DNA of 64,000 bases from Dickeya undicola (GCF_000784735.1 NZ_JSYG01000026.1:1-64000), one strand, 5' to 3'. Positions 1 to 9,485 are shown, numbered from the stretch's first letter. The notes: generated by a model not told the origin, from the sequence alone. Translations and numbers: made by a program.

Positions 1-1
1 T

Positions 2-1387
2 GATTTATTCAACAAAGTCGTTATTGATAAAAAAACCAATGACCTGCTACAAGGCTCAATATTTCGCTCATTGGTGAAAATCGGTATTCCGGTTATTTTC
101 GCCAATCTTTTACAGTCAGGATACATCATGGTGGATGCTTTCTGGGTTGGGCGTTTGGGTGATAAAGCGGTAGCGGCAATATCGGTAAGTCAGCCTATTA
201 TTTTCCTTGCCTTTGCGTTGGGTCTTGGCTTGAGTATAGCGGGCACTACGCTTGTTGCGCAGTGTATGGGTGCCCGTTTGCAGCAACAGGCAAATGATAT
301 TGCAGCTCAGGTATTTATGCTGTCGTTGCTTTTGGCAATCCCTATTTCGGTGGCCGGGTATTTTCTTTCCCCCTGGATGTTGCGTTCGCTCGGTACGCAG
401 CCGGAGGTCTTTCCGCTCGCGCTCAGTTTTTTGCGCGTTATCATCAGCGGCATGGTATTTACCTTTGGTTTTGCCATGCTGCAGTCTTTGATGAGGGGAG
501 CCGGTGAGGTGCGTATTCCATTACTGATAACATTGGGTACGCTGATTCTCAACGCTGTCATGGATCCGCTATTGATCTTCGGTTACGGCATTATTCCTGC
601 CTTTGGTGTGACTGGGGCCGCGATTGCTACGCTCATTAATCAAGGGATTGCCATGGTCGCGGGGTTAGTGGTTTTACGCTTTGGTCGTGTTGGCCTTAAG
701 ATCTATTTCCGTGCGATGCCACCCAAACTGGAGATGAGTCAATCTGTTGTTCGATTGGGAATGCCTGCTGCAATTGAACTCTGTGCATACGCACTGGGCG
801 CGAGTGGCATGATGTCTCTGGTCACCCAGTTGGGAACTGCGGTGACAGCCGCCTACGGTGTCGTGATCAATATTAATGCGCTGGTTATTGTTCCTGCCAT
901 CGGTATATCAATCGCGACCGCCACACTGGTTGGACAAAATGTGGGGGCTGAGCAATTTACGCGTGCACATGCTATCGGTCGCTTAAGCGCAACGATCGCA
1001 TTTCTCACCCTGACTATTATTGGTCTGAGCGGGTTTATTTTTGCACCTGATATTATTGGGCTATTCGCACCCGACCAGCCCGAGGTGATATATCACGGGA
1101 CGAATTTCTTTCATATCATCGCACCAACGTATGGCTTAATTGGATTACAGATGGCGTTAAATGGCGCGTTTCGTGCCACAGGGCGCACCATGACTACCAT
1201 GATACTGGCGTTGGTTTCTCAATGGCTGATTCAGATCCCACTGGCATGGGGATTATCCCATTATACCTCGTTAGGTATTGTCGGCTTATGGTGGGCGTTT
1301 CCGATCACTAACCTATTGATAGCAGCGATAACGATTATTTTGTTTGAACGAATCGATTGGGAACGCTCAAGGCTGAGTATTCAATGA
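2..1387 (+). CDS. MATE family multidrug efflux transporter (5' end missing)
   Basis: An inner-membrane cation-coupled exporter of the MATE family. The reading frame stays open to the left edge of the window: in-frame residues upstream of the first possible start (TTG at 71) read LLQGSIFRSLVKIGIPVIF, which is the usual MATE N-terminus, so the true start lies outside. About 460 residues are visible. The protein is hydrophobic throughout, with about 12 predicted membrane segments and two MATE halves. It is not the mdtK orthologue, which lies 2.5 kb away on the other strand. The substrate cannot be read from sequence. Downstream, 1388-1598 holds no recognisable gene before the tRNA. Confidence 0.85.
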   Translation, partial: DLFNKVVIDKKTNDLLQGSIFRSLVKIGIPVIFANLLQSGYIMVDAFWVGRLGDKAVAAISVSQPIIFLAFALGLGLSIAGTTLVAQCMGARLQQQANDIAAQVFMLSLLLAIPISVAGYFLSPWMLRSLGTQPEVFPLALSFLRVIISGMVFTFGFAMLQSLMRGAGEVRIPLLITLGTLILNAVMDPLLIFGYGIIPAFGVTGAAIATLINQGIAMVAGLVVLRFGRVGLKIYFRAMPPKLEMSQSVVRLGMPAAIELCAYALGASGMMSLVTQLGTAVTAAYGVVININALVIVPAIGISIATATLVGQNVGAEQFTRAHAIGRLSATIAFLTLTIIGLSGFIFAPDIIGLFAPDQPEVIYHGTNFFHIIAPTYGLIGLQMALNGAFRATGRTMTTMILALVSQWLIQIPLAWGLSHYTSLGIVGLWWAFPITNLLIAAITIILFERIDWERSRLSIQ

Positions 1388-1598
1388 CGTCATCTGCTCT
1401 GTCGCAATCTGAAATCGAATTCACCTGCATTCAGGATGGACTGAAACCTGTATTTAACGTCACTGGATGTGGGGATTCTGATTAGTATGGCTGAAACGGT
1501 GTGGAGATAAAGACGTTATTCTTCGAGGTAGGTTCTTCTCGTGCATTGTAGATATCGACATGCAGATGTCTAAATACAGCGATAGGGAGAACATAATA

Positions 1599-1675
1599 TG
1601 GTGCGACCGAGTGGACTCGAACCACCGACCCCCACCATGTCAAGGTGGTGCTCTAACCAACTGAGCTACGGTCGC
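1599..1675 (-). tRNA. tRNA-Val (GAC)
   Basis: On the minus strand a complete 77-nt cloverleaf begins GCGACCGTAGCTCAGTTGG and ends with an encoded CCA. The anticodon arm is CCACC-TTGACAT-GGTGG, which gives anticodon GAC, so the tRNA reads GUC/GUU valine codons. The acceptor stem GCGACCG pairs with CGGTCGC. It is nearly identical to the second tRNA-Val at 3681-3757 apart from the acceptor and T-stem bases. In E. coli the equivalent genes valV and valW are adjacent beside mdtK; here 2 kb separates them. Confidence 0.96.
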
Positions 1676-2103
1676 AAATTGAAGCGTTCAACGGTTGATA
1701 TTAGCGGTAAGTGCATGATAAATCGTGCTCTTTCCATCTCGTTTTGAACGGGCGCTATTATGGCCTTGCACTGATGCAATGACAAGTATTTTGTTGCCAT
1801 ATCCGTATCGAGTGCTGAATGTTTGGCCTGATGTGAAGCAGATAAACAACAGAGCGAGGGGAGGCTGCTGAGGGCGCTCTATTGCATCGCACCGTTATTG
1901 TCACGCCCACAGTGGAACACGGGCGTGAATCCGTTATGACGGCGTACTCAGTGCAAACTGTCTGCGCCCATAGCACCTGGCGGGATTGGCTCTCATAAAT
2001 GCGCTTGCAGGTCGTCCGGCAAGGCGGAAAAGCCGAATGGCTTTTCTGACAGGATTTAACGCAGATGGTCTATTAACACAGATAGACTATGTGATGCGGT
2101 ATG
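1676..2103. other. 428-bp intergenic stretch, no gene seen
   Basis: No convincing coding frame was found. The only structure noted is an inverted repeat at 1901-1928 (TCACGCCC and GGGCGTGA, 12-nt loop) without a T run, so it is not a clear terminator. Confidence 0.5.
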
Positions 2104-2817
2104 TCATTGCTCCGAAGCGGCTTCCTGACCGTCAGCGCTGACGAGGGCCATTTCAATGTTAGCACCCGGCATCATGCGTTGCAGGCCGTCGCTCAATTGC
2201 TCACCCGCGTCATATAATGCTTGCAACGGCATCACGGGTAAACTTTCCAGGATAAACCACATTTGACGGGTTTCGGCATTCAGCCGAGTTCTGATCCCTT
2301 GACGCCAGTTCCAGCGACGACAGGTTACCCCTTCATTATCCCGCCAGATCACTTCGCCCGGCTCGGGATGCTCCAGAGCTAGCTGGCCGTCCTTCATGGT
2401 GTCGAAGCGCTCGGTTCCGTCCGCTATCGTCAGTCTGGGTGAGCCAATATAAGCGGCGAGGTTTTCGCCACCCACGGGAATCGCATATTGAAGACTAATG
2501 GCGTTGTAAAGATCCACGAGGGGATCAAGACCTGACATGCCGCCATCGCGCAAAACGCGTTTACGCAGTGCCTCGGCTGAGCACGGGGTGCGTTGCGGTT
2601 TAGCGCCGAACTGCCTGAACACGTCGGCCCAGGCGGCTAGGTGCGCATCGGCCCAGCGTGCCTCTCCCGCCATAACCGACTGGCAGGCGGCAGCCAGCGC
2701 GTCATCAGCGATGTTGGGATGAATAATGGGGGCGGCTTCAGCGGTGATGCTCAGTGCCCTGAAACCGGGTGCCAGCCGGGCAACGCGGGCGTCGATTGAC
2801 GGTAAAACGTAAAGCAT
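2104..2817 (-). CDS. Solo B3/B4 domain protein (COG3382 type)
   Basis: A 237-residue protein resembling the B3/B4 domain of the phenylalanyl-tRNA synthetase beta chain, which in PheRS edits mischarged Tyr-tRNA(Phe). Here the domain stands alone. Typical family stretches include the central LVDLYNAISLQYAIPVGGEN and a later LEHPEPGEVIWRDNEGVTCR, followed by WNWRQGIRTRL. There is no aminoacylation domain. Free-standing members are proposed to act on aminoacyl-tRNA or related amino-acid substrates, but this is not established. It is divergent from an XRE-cupin regulator gene 43 bp away, which probably controls it. The pair sits between two tRNA-Val genes. Confidence 0.8.
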   Translation of the reverse strand: MLYVLPSIDARVARLAPGFRALSITAEAAPIIHPNIADDALAAACQSVMAGEARWADAHLAAWADVFRQFGAKPQRTPCSAEALRKRVLRDGGMSGLDPLVDLYNAISLQYAIPVGGENLAAYIGSPRLTIADGTERFDTMKDGQLALEHPEPGEVIWRDNEGVTCRRWNWRQGIRTRLNAETRQMWFILESLPVMPLQALYDAGEQLSDGLQRMMPGANIEMALVSADGQEAASEQ

Positions 2818-2860
2818 TGGATAATCCTGAAATGACCAATTTATTTCACATTATCGACCT

Positions 2861-3463
2861 ATGACCAAAAAAGTCAATATATCGACCGACTCAGGGGCGG
2901 ATATCCAGATGGTGAGCGAAGCGGTTTCCCGCAGGATAAAAGCACACCGGAAAAAGCAGAAGCTTTCATTGGATGAGCTTTCACGACGAGCAGGCGTCAG
3001 TAAAGGGATGCTGGTGGAAGTTGAGAAATGTGCGGCCAATCCCAGCATTGCCATCTTGTGCAAGATTGCGGCCGCGCTTGGGTTGTCTGTAGCTGATATC
3101 GTCAACGTGACGGATGCACCAGCGGCATACCTTATCGAACAGGAAAATATTCCAACGTTATGGAATGGCCCTCGCGGCGGTACGGCGCGTCTGCTGGCAG
3201 GAACCAGTGGCCCCAACATGATAGAACTGTGGCGCTGGGATATGTTTCCTGGCGAGGTTTTCGAGTCTTCCGGCCATCCGCAGGGGACACTTGAGCTGTT
3301 CCATGTTGAGGCCGGGGTATTGAGCATGAAGGTGGACAACGCCGAGCTCATTATTCCTGCTGGTTGCTCCGCCGTGGCGAGAACGGATGTCCCGCATCGC
3401 TACGCAAACGCAAACGATGAAAAACTGATTTTTACGATGACCGTGGCTGAACTGCACTCGTAG
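2861..3463 (+). CDS. XRE family regulator with C-terminal cupin domain
   Basis: A 200-residue transcription regulator. Residues about 22-78 form a Cro/CI-type helix-turn-helix (IKAHRKKQKLSLDELSRRAG, then VSKGMLVEVEKCAANPS), and residues about 115-195 form a small cupin barrel (GHPQGTLELFHVEAGVLSMK; LIIPAGCSAVARTDVPHRY). This layout is common in regulators that sense a small molecule through the cupin and control a divergent neighbour. The ATG at 2861 lies 43 bp from the start of the B3/B4 gene on the other strand, so the shared spacer should hold the operator. The ligand is unknown. Confidence 0.85.
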   Translation: MTKKVNISTDSGADIQMVSEAVSRRIKAHRKKQKLSLDELSRRAGVSKGMLVEVEKCAANPSIAILCKIAAALGLSVADIVNVTDAPAAYLIEQENIPTLWNGPRGGTARLLAGTSGPNMIELWRWDMFPGEVFESSGHPQGTLELFHVEAGVLSMKVDNAELIIPAGCSAVARTDVPHRYANANDEKLIFTMTVAELHS

Positions 3464-3680
3464 CCGGTATGTAGCATCCGTAATCCACAGAGATAGCCGT
3501 GCATTGAGACAACTGGCGTCATCGGGCTGCTCGCTGGCGCTGGTTTGATGATCGTCAGAAAGAAAACAAATCAGAAAGCGATAACGCCACATGGATGATA
3601 GGAAAGTATATTGGTATACAAGGAAAAGTAGGGAGTTTACGCCACGACAAGTGCTGGCAGAAGGTTTCTATTTAAAGGAA

Positions 3681-3757
3681 TGGTGCGTTCAATTGGACTC
3701 GAACCAACGACCCCCACCATGTCAAGGTGGTGCTCTAACCAACTGAGCTATGAACGC
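3681..3757 (-). tRNA. tRNA-Val (GAC), second copy
   Basis: A 77-nt minus-strand cloverleaf starting GCGTTCATAGCTCAGTTGG with encoded CCA. The anticodon loop TTGACAT gives GAC, and the acceptor stem GCGTTCA pairs with TGAACGC. It matches, as remembered, the E. coli valV/valW type found next to mdtK. Confidence 0.96.
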
Positions 3758-3876
3758 ATCGTATTACTGAAGCTGTCAGGGCGACAGCGGAGACGAATAT
3801 TAACGGGCTATAAGGATGCTGGCAAGGGAAAAAACGCAAAATTCCTGTCAGATCACACTGAGTGACGAGCTTGTAA

Positions 3877-3905
3877 GCAGAGCGCCGAAAAAAACGGCGC
3901 TCTGC
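3877..3905. terminator. Strong hairpin at the 3' end of mdtK
   Basis: An 11-bp perfect stem (GCAGAGCGCCG / CGGCGCTCTGC) with an A7 loop on the + strand, which is T7 on the transcribed minus strand. It begins 15 bp after the mdtK stop. There is no T run after the stem, so it could be a terminator of unusual form or an RNA 3'-end stabiliser. Confidence 0.5.
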
Positions 3906-3919
3906 CTATCATCCTCACA

Positions 3920-5293
3920 TCAGCGTGCCGCTCGTGCCAGAATGTGAGCGGGTGATTGACGTTGCACCCAACGAATCCGCAGCACCATCATGGTAGCGGA
4001 GGAGGTCAGGCCGATAATGAACCCCCACCAGAACCCGGCCGGGCCCATACGCGGCACCAGCATGTCGGTCAGCGCCAGCGTATAGCCGCTGGGCAGCCCC
4101 AGTATCCAGTAGGCGATAAAGGTGATGAAGAAAATGGCGCGGGTATCCTTGTAACCACGCAGTACACCGCTGCCAATGGTCTGTACCGCATCGGAAATCT
4201 GATAGACCGCCGCCAACAGCATCAGGTGTGAAGCCATCGCCACCACGTCCGGGTTTTTGTTGTACAGCATAGCAATGGGTTCACGCAGCGTGATGGTAAA
4301 GATAGCCGTGCACATCGCCAGCAACACCCCGGTCGCGATGCCGGTCCGCGCCGCCACCCGTGCAGCCTCCGCCGAACCTTCCCCCAGCCGGTGGCCGACA
4401 CGAATGGTCGTCGCGACGCCGACAGACAACGGCAGTACGAACATCAGCGAGCTGAAATTGAGCGCGATCTGATGGCCCGCTACATCCACCACCCCGAGCG
4501 GTAATACCAACAGCGCGACAATCGCAAACAGCGTCACTTCGAACAGCAACGCCAGCGCGATGGGCAACCCCATACCGGACAAACGCTTGAGCACGGCCCA
4601 ATCCGGCTTCAGCTGGGTTTTGAACTGGTGAATGTCTTTCAACCAATAAGCGTGGCGGGAATAAGCCGCCATCATCAACATCATTATCCAGTATACCGAG
4701 GCCGTTGCCACCCCGCAGCCGACACCGCCCAACTCCGGCATACCCAACTTACCGTGGATAAAAATGTAATTGATGGGAATGTTAATCAACAGGCCGATAA
4801 ACCCGATCACCATCCCCGGCTGGGTTTTGGATAATCCCTCGCACTGGCTGCGAAACACCTGATAGAACAGGTAACCGGGCGCACCCCATAATAATGCGTG
4901 CAGGTATTTCACCGCTTTGTCGGCCAGTTCCGGCGCACCGTCATGCATCAGATTAATGGCGTATTTGCCCTGATAGAGCACGAACATTGTCAGAATAGAG
5001 ATAGTCGCCGCCAGCAAAAACGCCTGCTGAGTCTGATGAGCGATACGATCCCGGCGTCCTGAGCCGTTGAGGTTGGCCACGACTGGCGTCAGCGCCATCA
5101 GCAAACCGTGGCCGAACAGGATAACCGGCAGCCAGATCGAGGTGCCCACCGCGACTGCCGCCATATCGGTGGCGCTATAGGAGCCTGCCATGATGGTATC
5201 CACCACACCCATCGAGGTTTGCGATACTTGTGCGATGATGACTGGAATAGCCAACGCCAGTAAGTGGCGGGCTTCTGATAAGTACTTCTGCAC
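3920..5293 (-). CDS. mdtK: Multidrug efflux MATE transporter MdtK
   Basis: A 457-residue inner-membrane MATE exporter (NorM/MdtK) that uses a cation gradient to expel fluoroquinolones and cationic dyes. The length equals E. coli MdtK, and the N-terminus [20 protein letters not shown] and the block [20 protein letters not shown] are essentially those of MdtK. Twelve membrane segments are evident. The start is a GTG at 5293, with an AAGG seven bases upstream. The gene is divergent from ribC and adjacent to tRNA-Val, as in E. coli. Confidence 0.96.
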   Translation of the reverse strand: MQKYLSEARHLLALAIPVIIAQVSQTSMGVVDTIMAGSYSATDMAAVAVGTSIWLPVILFGHGLLMALTPVVANLNGSGRRDRIAHQTQQAFLLAATISILTMFVLYQGKYAINLMHDGAPELADKAVKYLHALLWGAPGYLFYQVFRSQCEGLSKTQPGMVIGFIGLLINIPINYIFIHGKLGMPELGGVGCGVATASVYWIMMLMMAAYSRHAYWLKDIHQFKTQLKPDWAVLKRLSGMGLPIALALLFEVTLFAIVALLVLPLGVVDVAGHQIALNFSSLMFVLPLSVGVATTIRVGHRLGEGSAEAARVAARTGIATGVLLAMCTAIFTITLREPIAMLYNKNPDVVAMASHLMLLAAVYQISDAVQTIGSGVLRGYKDTRAIFFITFIAYWILGLPSGYTLALTDMLVPRMGPAGFWWGFIIGLTSSATMMVLRIRWVQRQSPAHILARAAR

Positions 5294-5575
5294 GAAAACA
5301 CCTTCCTAAAGCAGGATGGAGAGAGATCTCTAAATGGGGGAGAGAAAGACAATCATCCTTTATTTATAAAAAAAGATGAAGCATTGTAACGATTTGCCAA
5401 CAGTAAACCAATGGCTGGTTGAGCAGGCGCGATCCTGTTTGGTTTTCCTGGGGATATGGTGCACACTGCCAAGCATTAGTGAGCGTTGTCTCTCCCTTGA
5501 GCGTAAGCTCGCCGCGTCATAGCACTGTCGCATCACGTTCACGATTTTTACTGACCTGGAGGCAAAATCAGCATC

Positions 5576-6232
5576 ATGTTTACCGGCATTGTTCAGGGCA
5601 CGGCGACCGTCGTGTCGATTGATGAAAAACCCAATTTTCGCACTCATGTCGTTCAACTGCCCCCCGAATTGCTGTCGGGGCTGGAAACCGGGGCTTCCGT
5701 CGCGCACAACGGCTGCTGCCTGACTGTCACCCACATCGATGGTGATCGTATCAGCTTTGACCTGATCAAGGAGACTCTGCGGCTGACCAACCTGGGCGAG
5801 GTTAATGTTGGCGATCAGGTTAATGTGGAACGCGCCGCTAAATACGGTGACGAAATCGGCGGGCATGTCATGTCCGGCCATATCATGTGTACGGCGGAGA
5901 TCGTAAAAATTCTGACGTCGGAAAATAATCACCAGATCTGGTTCCGGCTGTCCGACGAATCGCAGATGAAATATGTACTGCATAAAGGGTTTATCGGTAT
6001 TGATGGTATCAGCCTGACGGTGGGAGAAGTGACCCGCAGCCGTTTCTGCGTGCATCTGATTCCGGAAACGCTCCAGCGCACGACGTTGGGCCAGAAGCGA
6101 CTGGGCGACCGCATCAATATCGAAATCGACCCGCAGACCCAGGCCATTATCGACACGGTAGAGCGCGTCCTGGCCCGTCAGGCGCAGCAGCAACAGGAGC
6201 TGGCCGCCGCATCGGCGGAGCAGGGCGAATAA
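5576..6232 (+). CDS. ribC: Riboflavin synthase alpha chain
   Basis: Cytosolic riboflavin synthase (also named ribE), which dismutates two 6,7-dimethyl-8-ribityllumazine molecules to riboflavin and the pyrimidinedione. The 218 residues contain two repeated lumazine-binding barrels: residues 1 to about 97 start with [12 protein letters not shown], and about 98-200 include [13 protein letters not shown]. An alanine/glutamine-rich tail follows. An AGG-type ribosome site (CTGGAGG) precedes the ATG. The spacer shared with mdtK (282 bp) shows no FMN riboswitch that I can recognise. The gene ends at a two-way terminator shared with cfa. Confidence 0.97.
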   Translation: MFTGIVQGTATVVSIDEKPNFRTHVVQLPPELLSGLETGASVAHNGCCLTVTHIDGDRISFDLIKETLRLTNLGEVNVGDQVNVERAAKYGDEIGGHVMSGHIMCTAEIVKILTSENNHQIWFRLSDESQMKYVLHKGFIGIDGISLTVGEVTRSRFCVHLIPETLQRTTLGQKRLGDRINIEIDPQTQAIIDTVERVLARQAQQQQELAAASAEQGE

Positions 6233-6266
6233 CCCATTCCGTCCCTGAGACTAGATTCTTCCCTAT

Positions 6267-6296
6267 GAAAACCGGCAGCCAGGCTGCCGGTTTTTT
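6267..6296. terminator. Bidirectional terminator between ribC and cfa
   Basis: The inverted repeat AACCGGCAGCC / GGCTGCCGGTT has a 1-nt centre, with A residues on the left and six T residues on the right. It can end ribC on the + strand and cfa on the - strand. Confidence 0.9.
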
Positions 6297-6330
6297 GCTA
6301 TTTAAAGGGCGATTCGGCGGATGGCGATAA

Positions 6331-7482
6331 CTATCTGGGAACGCGTAAACCGCCTTCCACACCGTCCACACTGAACAACACTTGCCAAAGCTGAATGTTG
6401 CGGGCGCGAAATGCACCGGCACAGGCGTTGAGGTAGTAGCTGAACATGCGCTGAAAACGGTCTGAGTAACGAGCCGACAACGTTGACCATTGCTGCTGGA
6501 AACGGTCATGCCAGGCCATCAGCGTGCGGTCATAGTCGGTGCCAAAATTATGCCAGTCTTCCATCACCAGATAGGGCTCGCTGGCCTGGGCGACATGCTG
6601 CACTGAAGGTAGGCAGCCGTTGGGGAAAATGTACTTGTCGATCCAGGCATCTACCTTGAGGTTGGTTTCATTCGCCCCGATGGTATGCAACAGGAACAGA
6701 CCGGTAGGTTTGAGGTTTCTTCTCACCACCCTGAAATAATCATCGTAGTTTTTCGGGCCAACATGCTCGAACATGCCGACAGACACGATGCGGTCAAACT
6801 GCCGGTTCAGGTCGCGGTAGTCCTGTAGCAGGATGTTCACGTCCAGATCATGGCAGCGCTGCTGCGCCAGCTTTTGTTGCTCGCGGGAGATGGTCACGCC
6901 CGTGACGGAAACGCCGTAGTGGCGTGCGGCGAATTCTGCCAGCCCGCCCCAGCCGCAGCCGATATCCAGCAGCGTCATACCGCGGCGTAATTGCAGCTTT
7001 TCGCAGATCAAGCGCAGCTTATCCTGCTGCGCCTGCTCCAGGGTTTCAGCCTGTTTCCAGTAACCGCAGGAGTACTGCATATAAGGGTCGAGCATCAGGG
7101 TGAAAAGATCATTACCGAGGTCGTAATGCTCCTTGCCCACGATCCAGGCCCGACGACGGGACTGTCGGTTAGTCAGCCGCGCCATCAGGATCCGTAGCGT
7201 ATCGCGCCAGCGGTGGGGCAGCTGGTTTTCCAACCCGGCGCGCAGCACGCGGTGGAAAAACATGTCCAGCCGCTCACATTCCCACCAGCCATCCATATAA
7301 CTTTCGCCCAATCCCAACGAGCCATCGCGCAGCACGCGCTTGTACATATCGGGATTTTTTACCTGAATATCAAACGGGCGCGAACCGTTAATGACGATGT
7401 CGGCGGCCGACAGCATTTCATTAACAATCTGGAACCAGGATAGGTTAGGTGTACCCAGTTCCTCCACATAAGATGAACTCAT
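6331..7482 (-). CDS. cfa: Cyclopropane-fatty-acyl-phospholipid synthase
   Basis: Transfers a methylene group from S-adenosylmethionine to cis double bonds of membrane phospholipid acyl chains, a stationary-phase and acid-tolerance modification. At 383 residues it is one longer than E. coli Cfa. The AdoMet-binding motif LDIGCGWGG lies at about residues 172-180, and the conserved active-site cysteine is in YYLNACAGAF near residue 355. E. coli has ydhC and ydhB between cfa and purR; both are missing here. The leader towards purR contains a long hairpin at 7757-7794. Confidence 0.97.
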   Translation of the reverse strand: MSSSYVEELGTPNLSWFQIVNEMLSAADIVINGSRPFDIQVKNPDMYKRVLRDGSLGLGESYMDGWWECERLDMFFHRVLRAGLENQLPHRWRDTLRILMARLTNRQSRRRAWIVGKEHYDLGNDLFTLMLDPYMQYSCGYWKQAETLEQAQQDKLRLICEKLQLRRGMTLLDIGCGWGGLAEFAARHYGVSVTGVTISREQQKLAQQRCHDLDVNILLQDYRDLNRQFDRIVSVGMFEHVGPKNYDDYFRVVRRNLKPTGLFLLHTIGANETNLKVDAWIDKYIFPNGCLPSVQHVAQASEPYLVMEDWHNFGTDYDRTLMAWHDRFQQQWSTLSARYSDRFQRMFSYYLNACAGAFRARNIQLWQVLFSVDGVEGGLRVPR

Positions 7483-7898
7483 AACTTCTCCCTACCTTGC
7501 CGGAAAAATGCCGTTGCAAGGAACAACAGTAGACAAATGTACCCCTGGAGGGCATTCGGTGGACCCAATCCATCGTCTATCTCTGAACATCTCAGAGGAA
7601 AATAAGAGAAAAGCCGGTATGAAAGGCGTCTATCCCTGGCCGTAACAAAAGGTGCAGCGGTCAACAGGCAGGATAGAAAAAGTAAGGTGATGCGTGAGGC
7701 TAAAAGCATCGCCTGATGATGATTATTGTCGTTAAAGACAGTGACAAGTGTATGACTGCTTTAACCCGACGACAAGACGCCTTGGGCTAAAGCAGCACAT
7801 TAGGTTGTAGGCCCGCGGTAAGTGGATCGCCCCATTACCACAGATGGGGCGGGGTGCAGCCTGATTGAACAGCTAGCAGAGATAAAAAAATCCTCTGA
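7483..7898. other. cfa leader and purR 3' region, no gene seen
   Basis: A 416-bp spacer. It contains a hairpin at 7581-7597 (CTCTGA/TCAGAG) and a larger imperfect hairpin at 7757-7794 (TGCTTTAaCCC / GGGcTAAAGCA). The reading frame of 76 codons at 7479-7709 on the minus strand has no family resemblance and is not called. In E. coli the cfa leader is a small-RNA target, but I cannot place such a site here. Confidence 0.45.
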
Positions 7899-8924
7899 TT
7901 AACGGCGGTAATCGAGGAACGGGCCGTCAGCGACGGAGCGGCGTTCGATCAGCGTCGGATGCACCTCAATGGTCTGGGCTTCCTCGCGTTTGCTGGTAAT
8001 ACGGTCGAGCAACATTGAGAATGCCGCCTGCCCCAGTCGCTCCTTGGGTTGATGGATGGTGGTCAGCGCCGGGGTAAAGTATCGGGAGTGGCGAACATTG
8101 TCATAGCCGATCACCGAAATATCTTGCGGTACGCGCAGCCCCAGTTCGTCGGCGGCGCAAATGGCACCCATCGCCATGATATCACCACCGCAGAACACCG
8201 CGGTCGGGCGTTGTTTCTGGGCCAGAATCTGGTGCATCGCTTTATAGCCGGATTCCGGCTCGAAGTCGCCCTGAACCACCCATTCTTCCCGCAGCGGAAT
8301 GTCGGCTTCTTTCAGCGCTTTCAGAAAACCCAGATAACGCCCGCTACCGGTGTTGCGCCCTTGAGAACCGGGAATGGCACCGATGTCACGGTGGCCGCGT
8401 TCAATCAGGTAACGCCCGGCCATGTAGCCACCGGCAAAGGCATTATCGATAATGGTGTCGGTAAAATCGCTGTGGGCTTCACCCCAATCCATCACCACCA
8501 TCGGGATATGGCGGTAATCCGCCAACATGGACAGCAGTTCTGGTGGGTACTCGGCACACATCACCAACAGACCATCGACCCGTTTTTGCGCCAGCATGGA
8601 CAGGTAAGCGCGCTGTTTGTCCTGATTATTATGAGAGTTGCACAGGATCAGCGTGTAGCCTCTGGCGTAGCAGCTGTTTTCCACCGCTTCGATGATTTCG
8701 GCGAAATAGGGCGCTTCACTGGATGTTGCCAGTAAACCGATGGATTTGGTGTGGTTGACTTTCAGGCTGCGGGCCACCGCACTTGGTGAATAATGCAACT
8801 CATCGATGGCCGCACGCACCGCAGCCTTAGTCTCTTCGGCGACGAAACGTGTTTTATTGATCACGTGTGATACGGTTGTGGTAGAAACGCCTGCGCGTTT
8901 TGCCACATCTTTGATCGTTGCCAT
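7899..8924 (-). CDS. purR: HTH-type purine repressor
   Basis: A LacI-family repressor of purine biosynthesis that binds DNA with hypoxanthine or guanine as corepressor. It is 341 residues, the same length as E. coli PurR. The N-terminal HTH ([20 protein letters not shown]) is followed by the hinge ([13 protein letters not shown], about 45-57) and the periplasmic-binding-protein-like effector domain. A near-consensus PurR operator lies 61 bp upstream of the start (8985-9000), fitting autoregulation. Confidence 0.97.
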   Translation of the reverse strand: MATIKDVAKRAGVSTTTVSHVINKTRFVAEETKAAVRAAIDELHYSPSAVARSLKVNHTKSIGLLATSSEAPYFAEIIEAVENSCYARGYTLILCNSHNNQDKQRAYLSMLAQKRVDGLLVMCAEYPPELLSMLADYRHIPMVVMDWGEAHSDFTDTIIDNAFAGGYMAGRYLIERGHRDIGAIPGSQGRNTGSGRYLGFLKALKEADIPLREEWVVQGDFEPESGYKAMHQILAQKQRPTAVFCGGDIMAMGAICAADELGLRVPQDISVIGYDNVRHSRYFTPALTTIHQPKERLGQAAFSMLLDRITSKREEAQTIEVHPTLIERRSVADGPFLDYRR

Positions 8925-8984
8925 CTAAAGTGACTCCTGAACTCATCTGTTACAGTAGCTTGTCTGTTACAGCAGTAAATATGT

Positions 8985-9000
8985 TGTTAATCGTTTGCCT
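8985..9000 (-). promoter_or_regulatory. PurR operator upstream of purR
   Basis: Read on the minus strand the site is AGGCAAACGATTAACA, compared with the consensus ACGCAAACGTTTTCNT. The core GCAAACG is intact. Its position between purR and its upstream region fits the autoregulatory operator known in E. coli. Confidence 0.75.
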
Positions 9001-9223
9001 GCGTGAATTCTTCTTCTGCCAGACAACAAGGCAACATTTCAGGGGGAGACATGCCGAGGTGTGTAGCTTAAAGGGAGGGCGGACGCTTCGACCAACGCAG
9101 TGTATACAGTAAACAGCGAATTCTGGCCGATTTAGAGCAAAAGTGGAAGAGGCAATTCGTTTTATCTCTGTGACGCAGAAACCGGTTTTTTGACGTCTGC
9201 CGGGTGATAATCAGCCAATGCGT

Positions 9224-9229
9224 TATAAT
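9224..9229 (+). promoter_or_regulatory. Possible -10 element upstream of ynhF
   Basis: A perfect TATAAT lies about 80 bp before the ynhF start. No good -35 is seen at 17 bp; a TTGACG at about 9190 is too far. This is a weak call. Confidence 0.3.
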
Positions 9230-9309
9230 GTTCCTGACCTGCCGGGACAGCGGCTTGATTCAGACATGACAGGATGACGTCGATCATCAGTCACATACAG
9301 GAGAATACT

Positions 9310-9399
9310 ATGGATACTAATTTGAAAATGTCGTTATTCGCTACTGTGGCTTCATTGGCGATGATCATCATCTTTAGTCTGAGTGCGATACTGAACTGA
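9310..9399 (+). CDS. ynhF: Small membrane protein YnhF
   Basis: A 29-codon gene reading MDTNLKMSLF, then ATVASLAMIIIFSLSAILN: one hydrophobic helix with a short polar N-terminus. Its length and pattern match the E. coli stress-response membrane protein YnhF, which is also 29 residues and also lies between purR and ydhO (mepH). The ATG follows a clear ribosome site (ACAGGAGAA). A hairpin terminator lies at 9486-9507. The function is unknown in E. coli beyond induction in envelope or heat stress. Confidence 0.85.
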   Translation: MDTNLKMSLFATVASLAMIIIFSLSAILN

Positions 9400-9485
9400 C
9401 AGCGAATTGCTGTCTGTGCCTGAGGCGTTAGCGGTGCATCGTTGCCGTCAACGAAAAAGGAATACCAAAAAACAGCAAAAAACAG

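Noticed and set aside
5294-5575. FMN riboswitch before ribC
   Set aside because: The conserved RFN element bases were not recognisable; enterobacteria usually carry it upstream of ribB, not ribC.
5360-6193. 277-codon frame opposite ribC
   Set aside because: It lies antisense to a clearly conserved gene and has no family resemblance.
7479-7709. 76-codon frame upstream of cfa
   Set aside because: It starts in the cfa leader, has no homology and no ribosome site.
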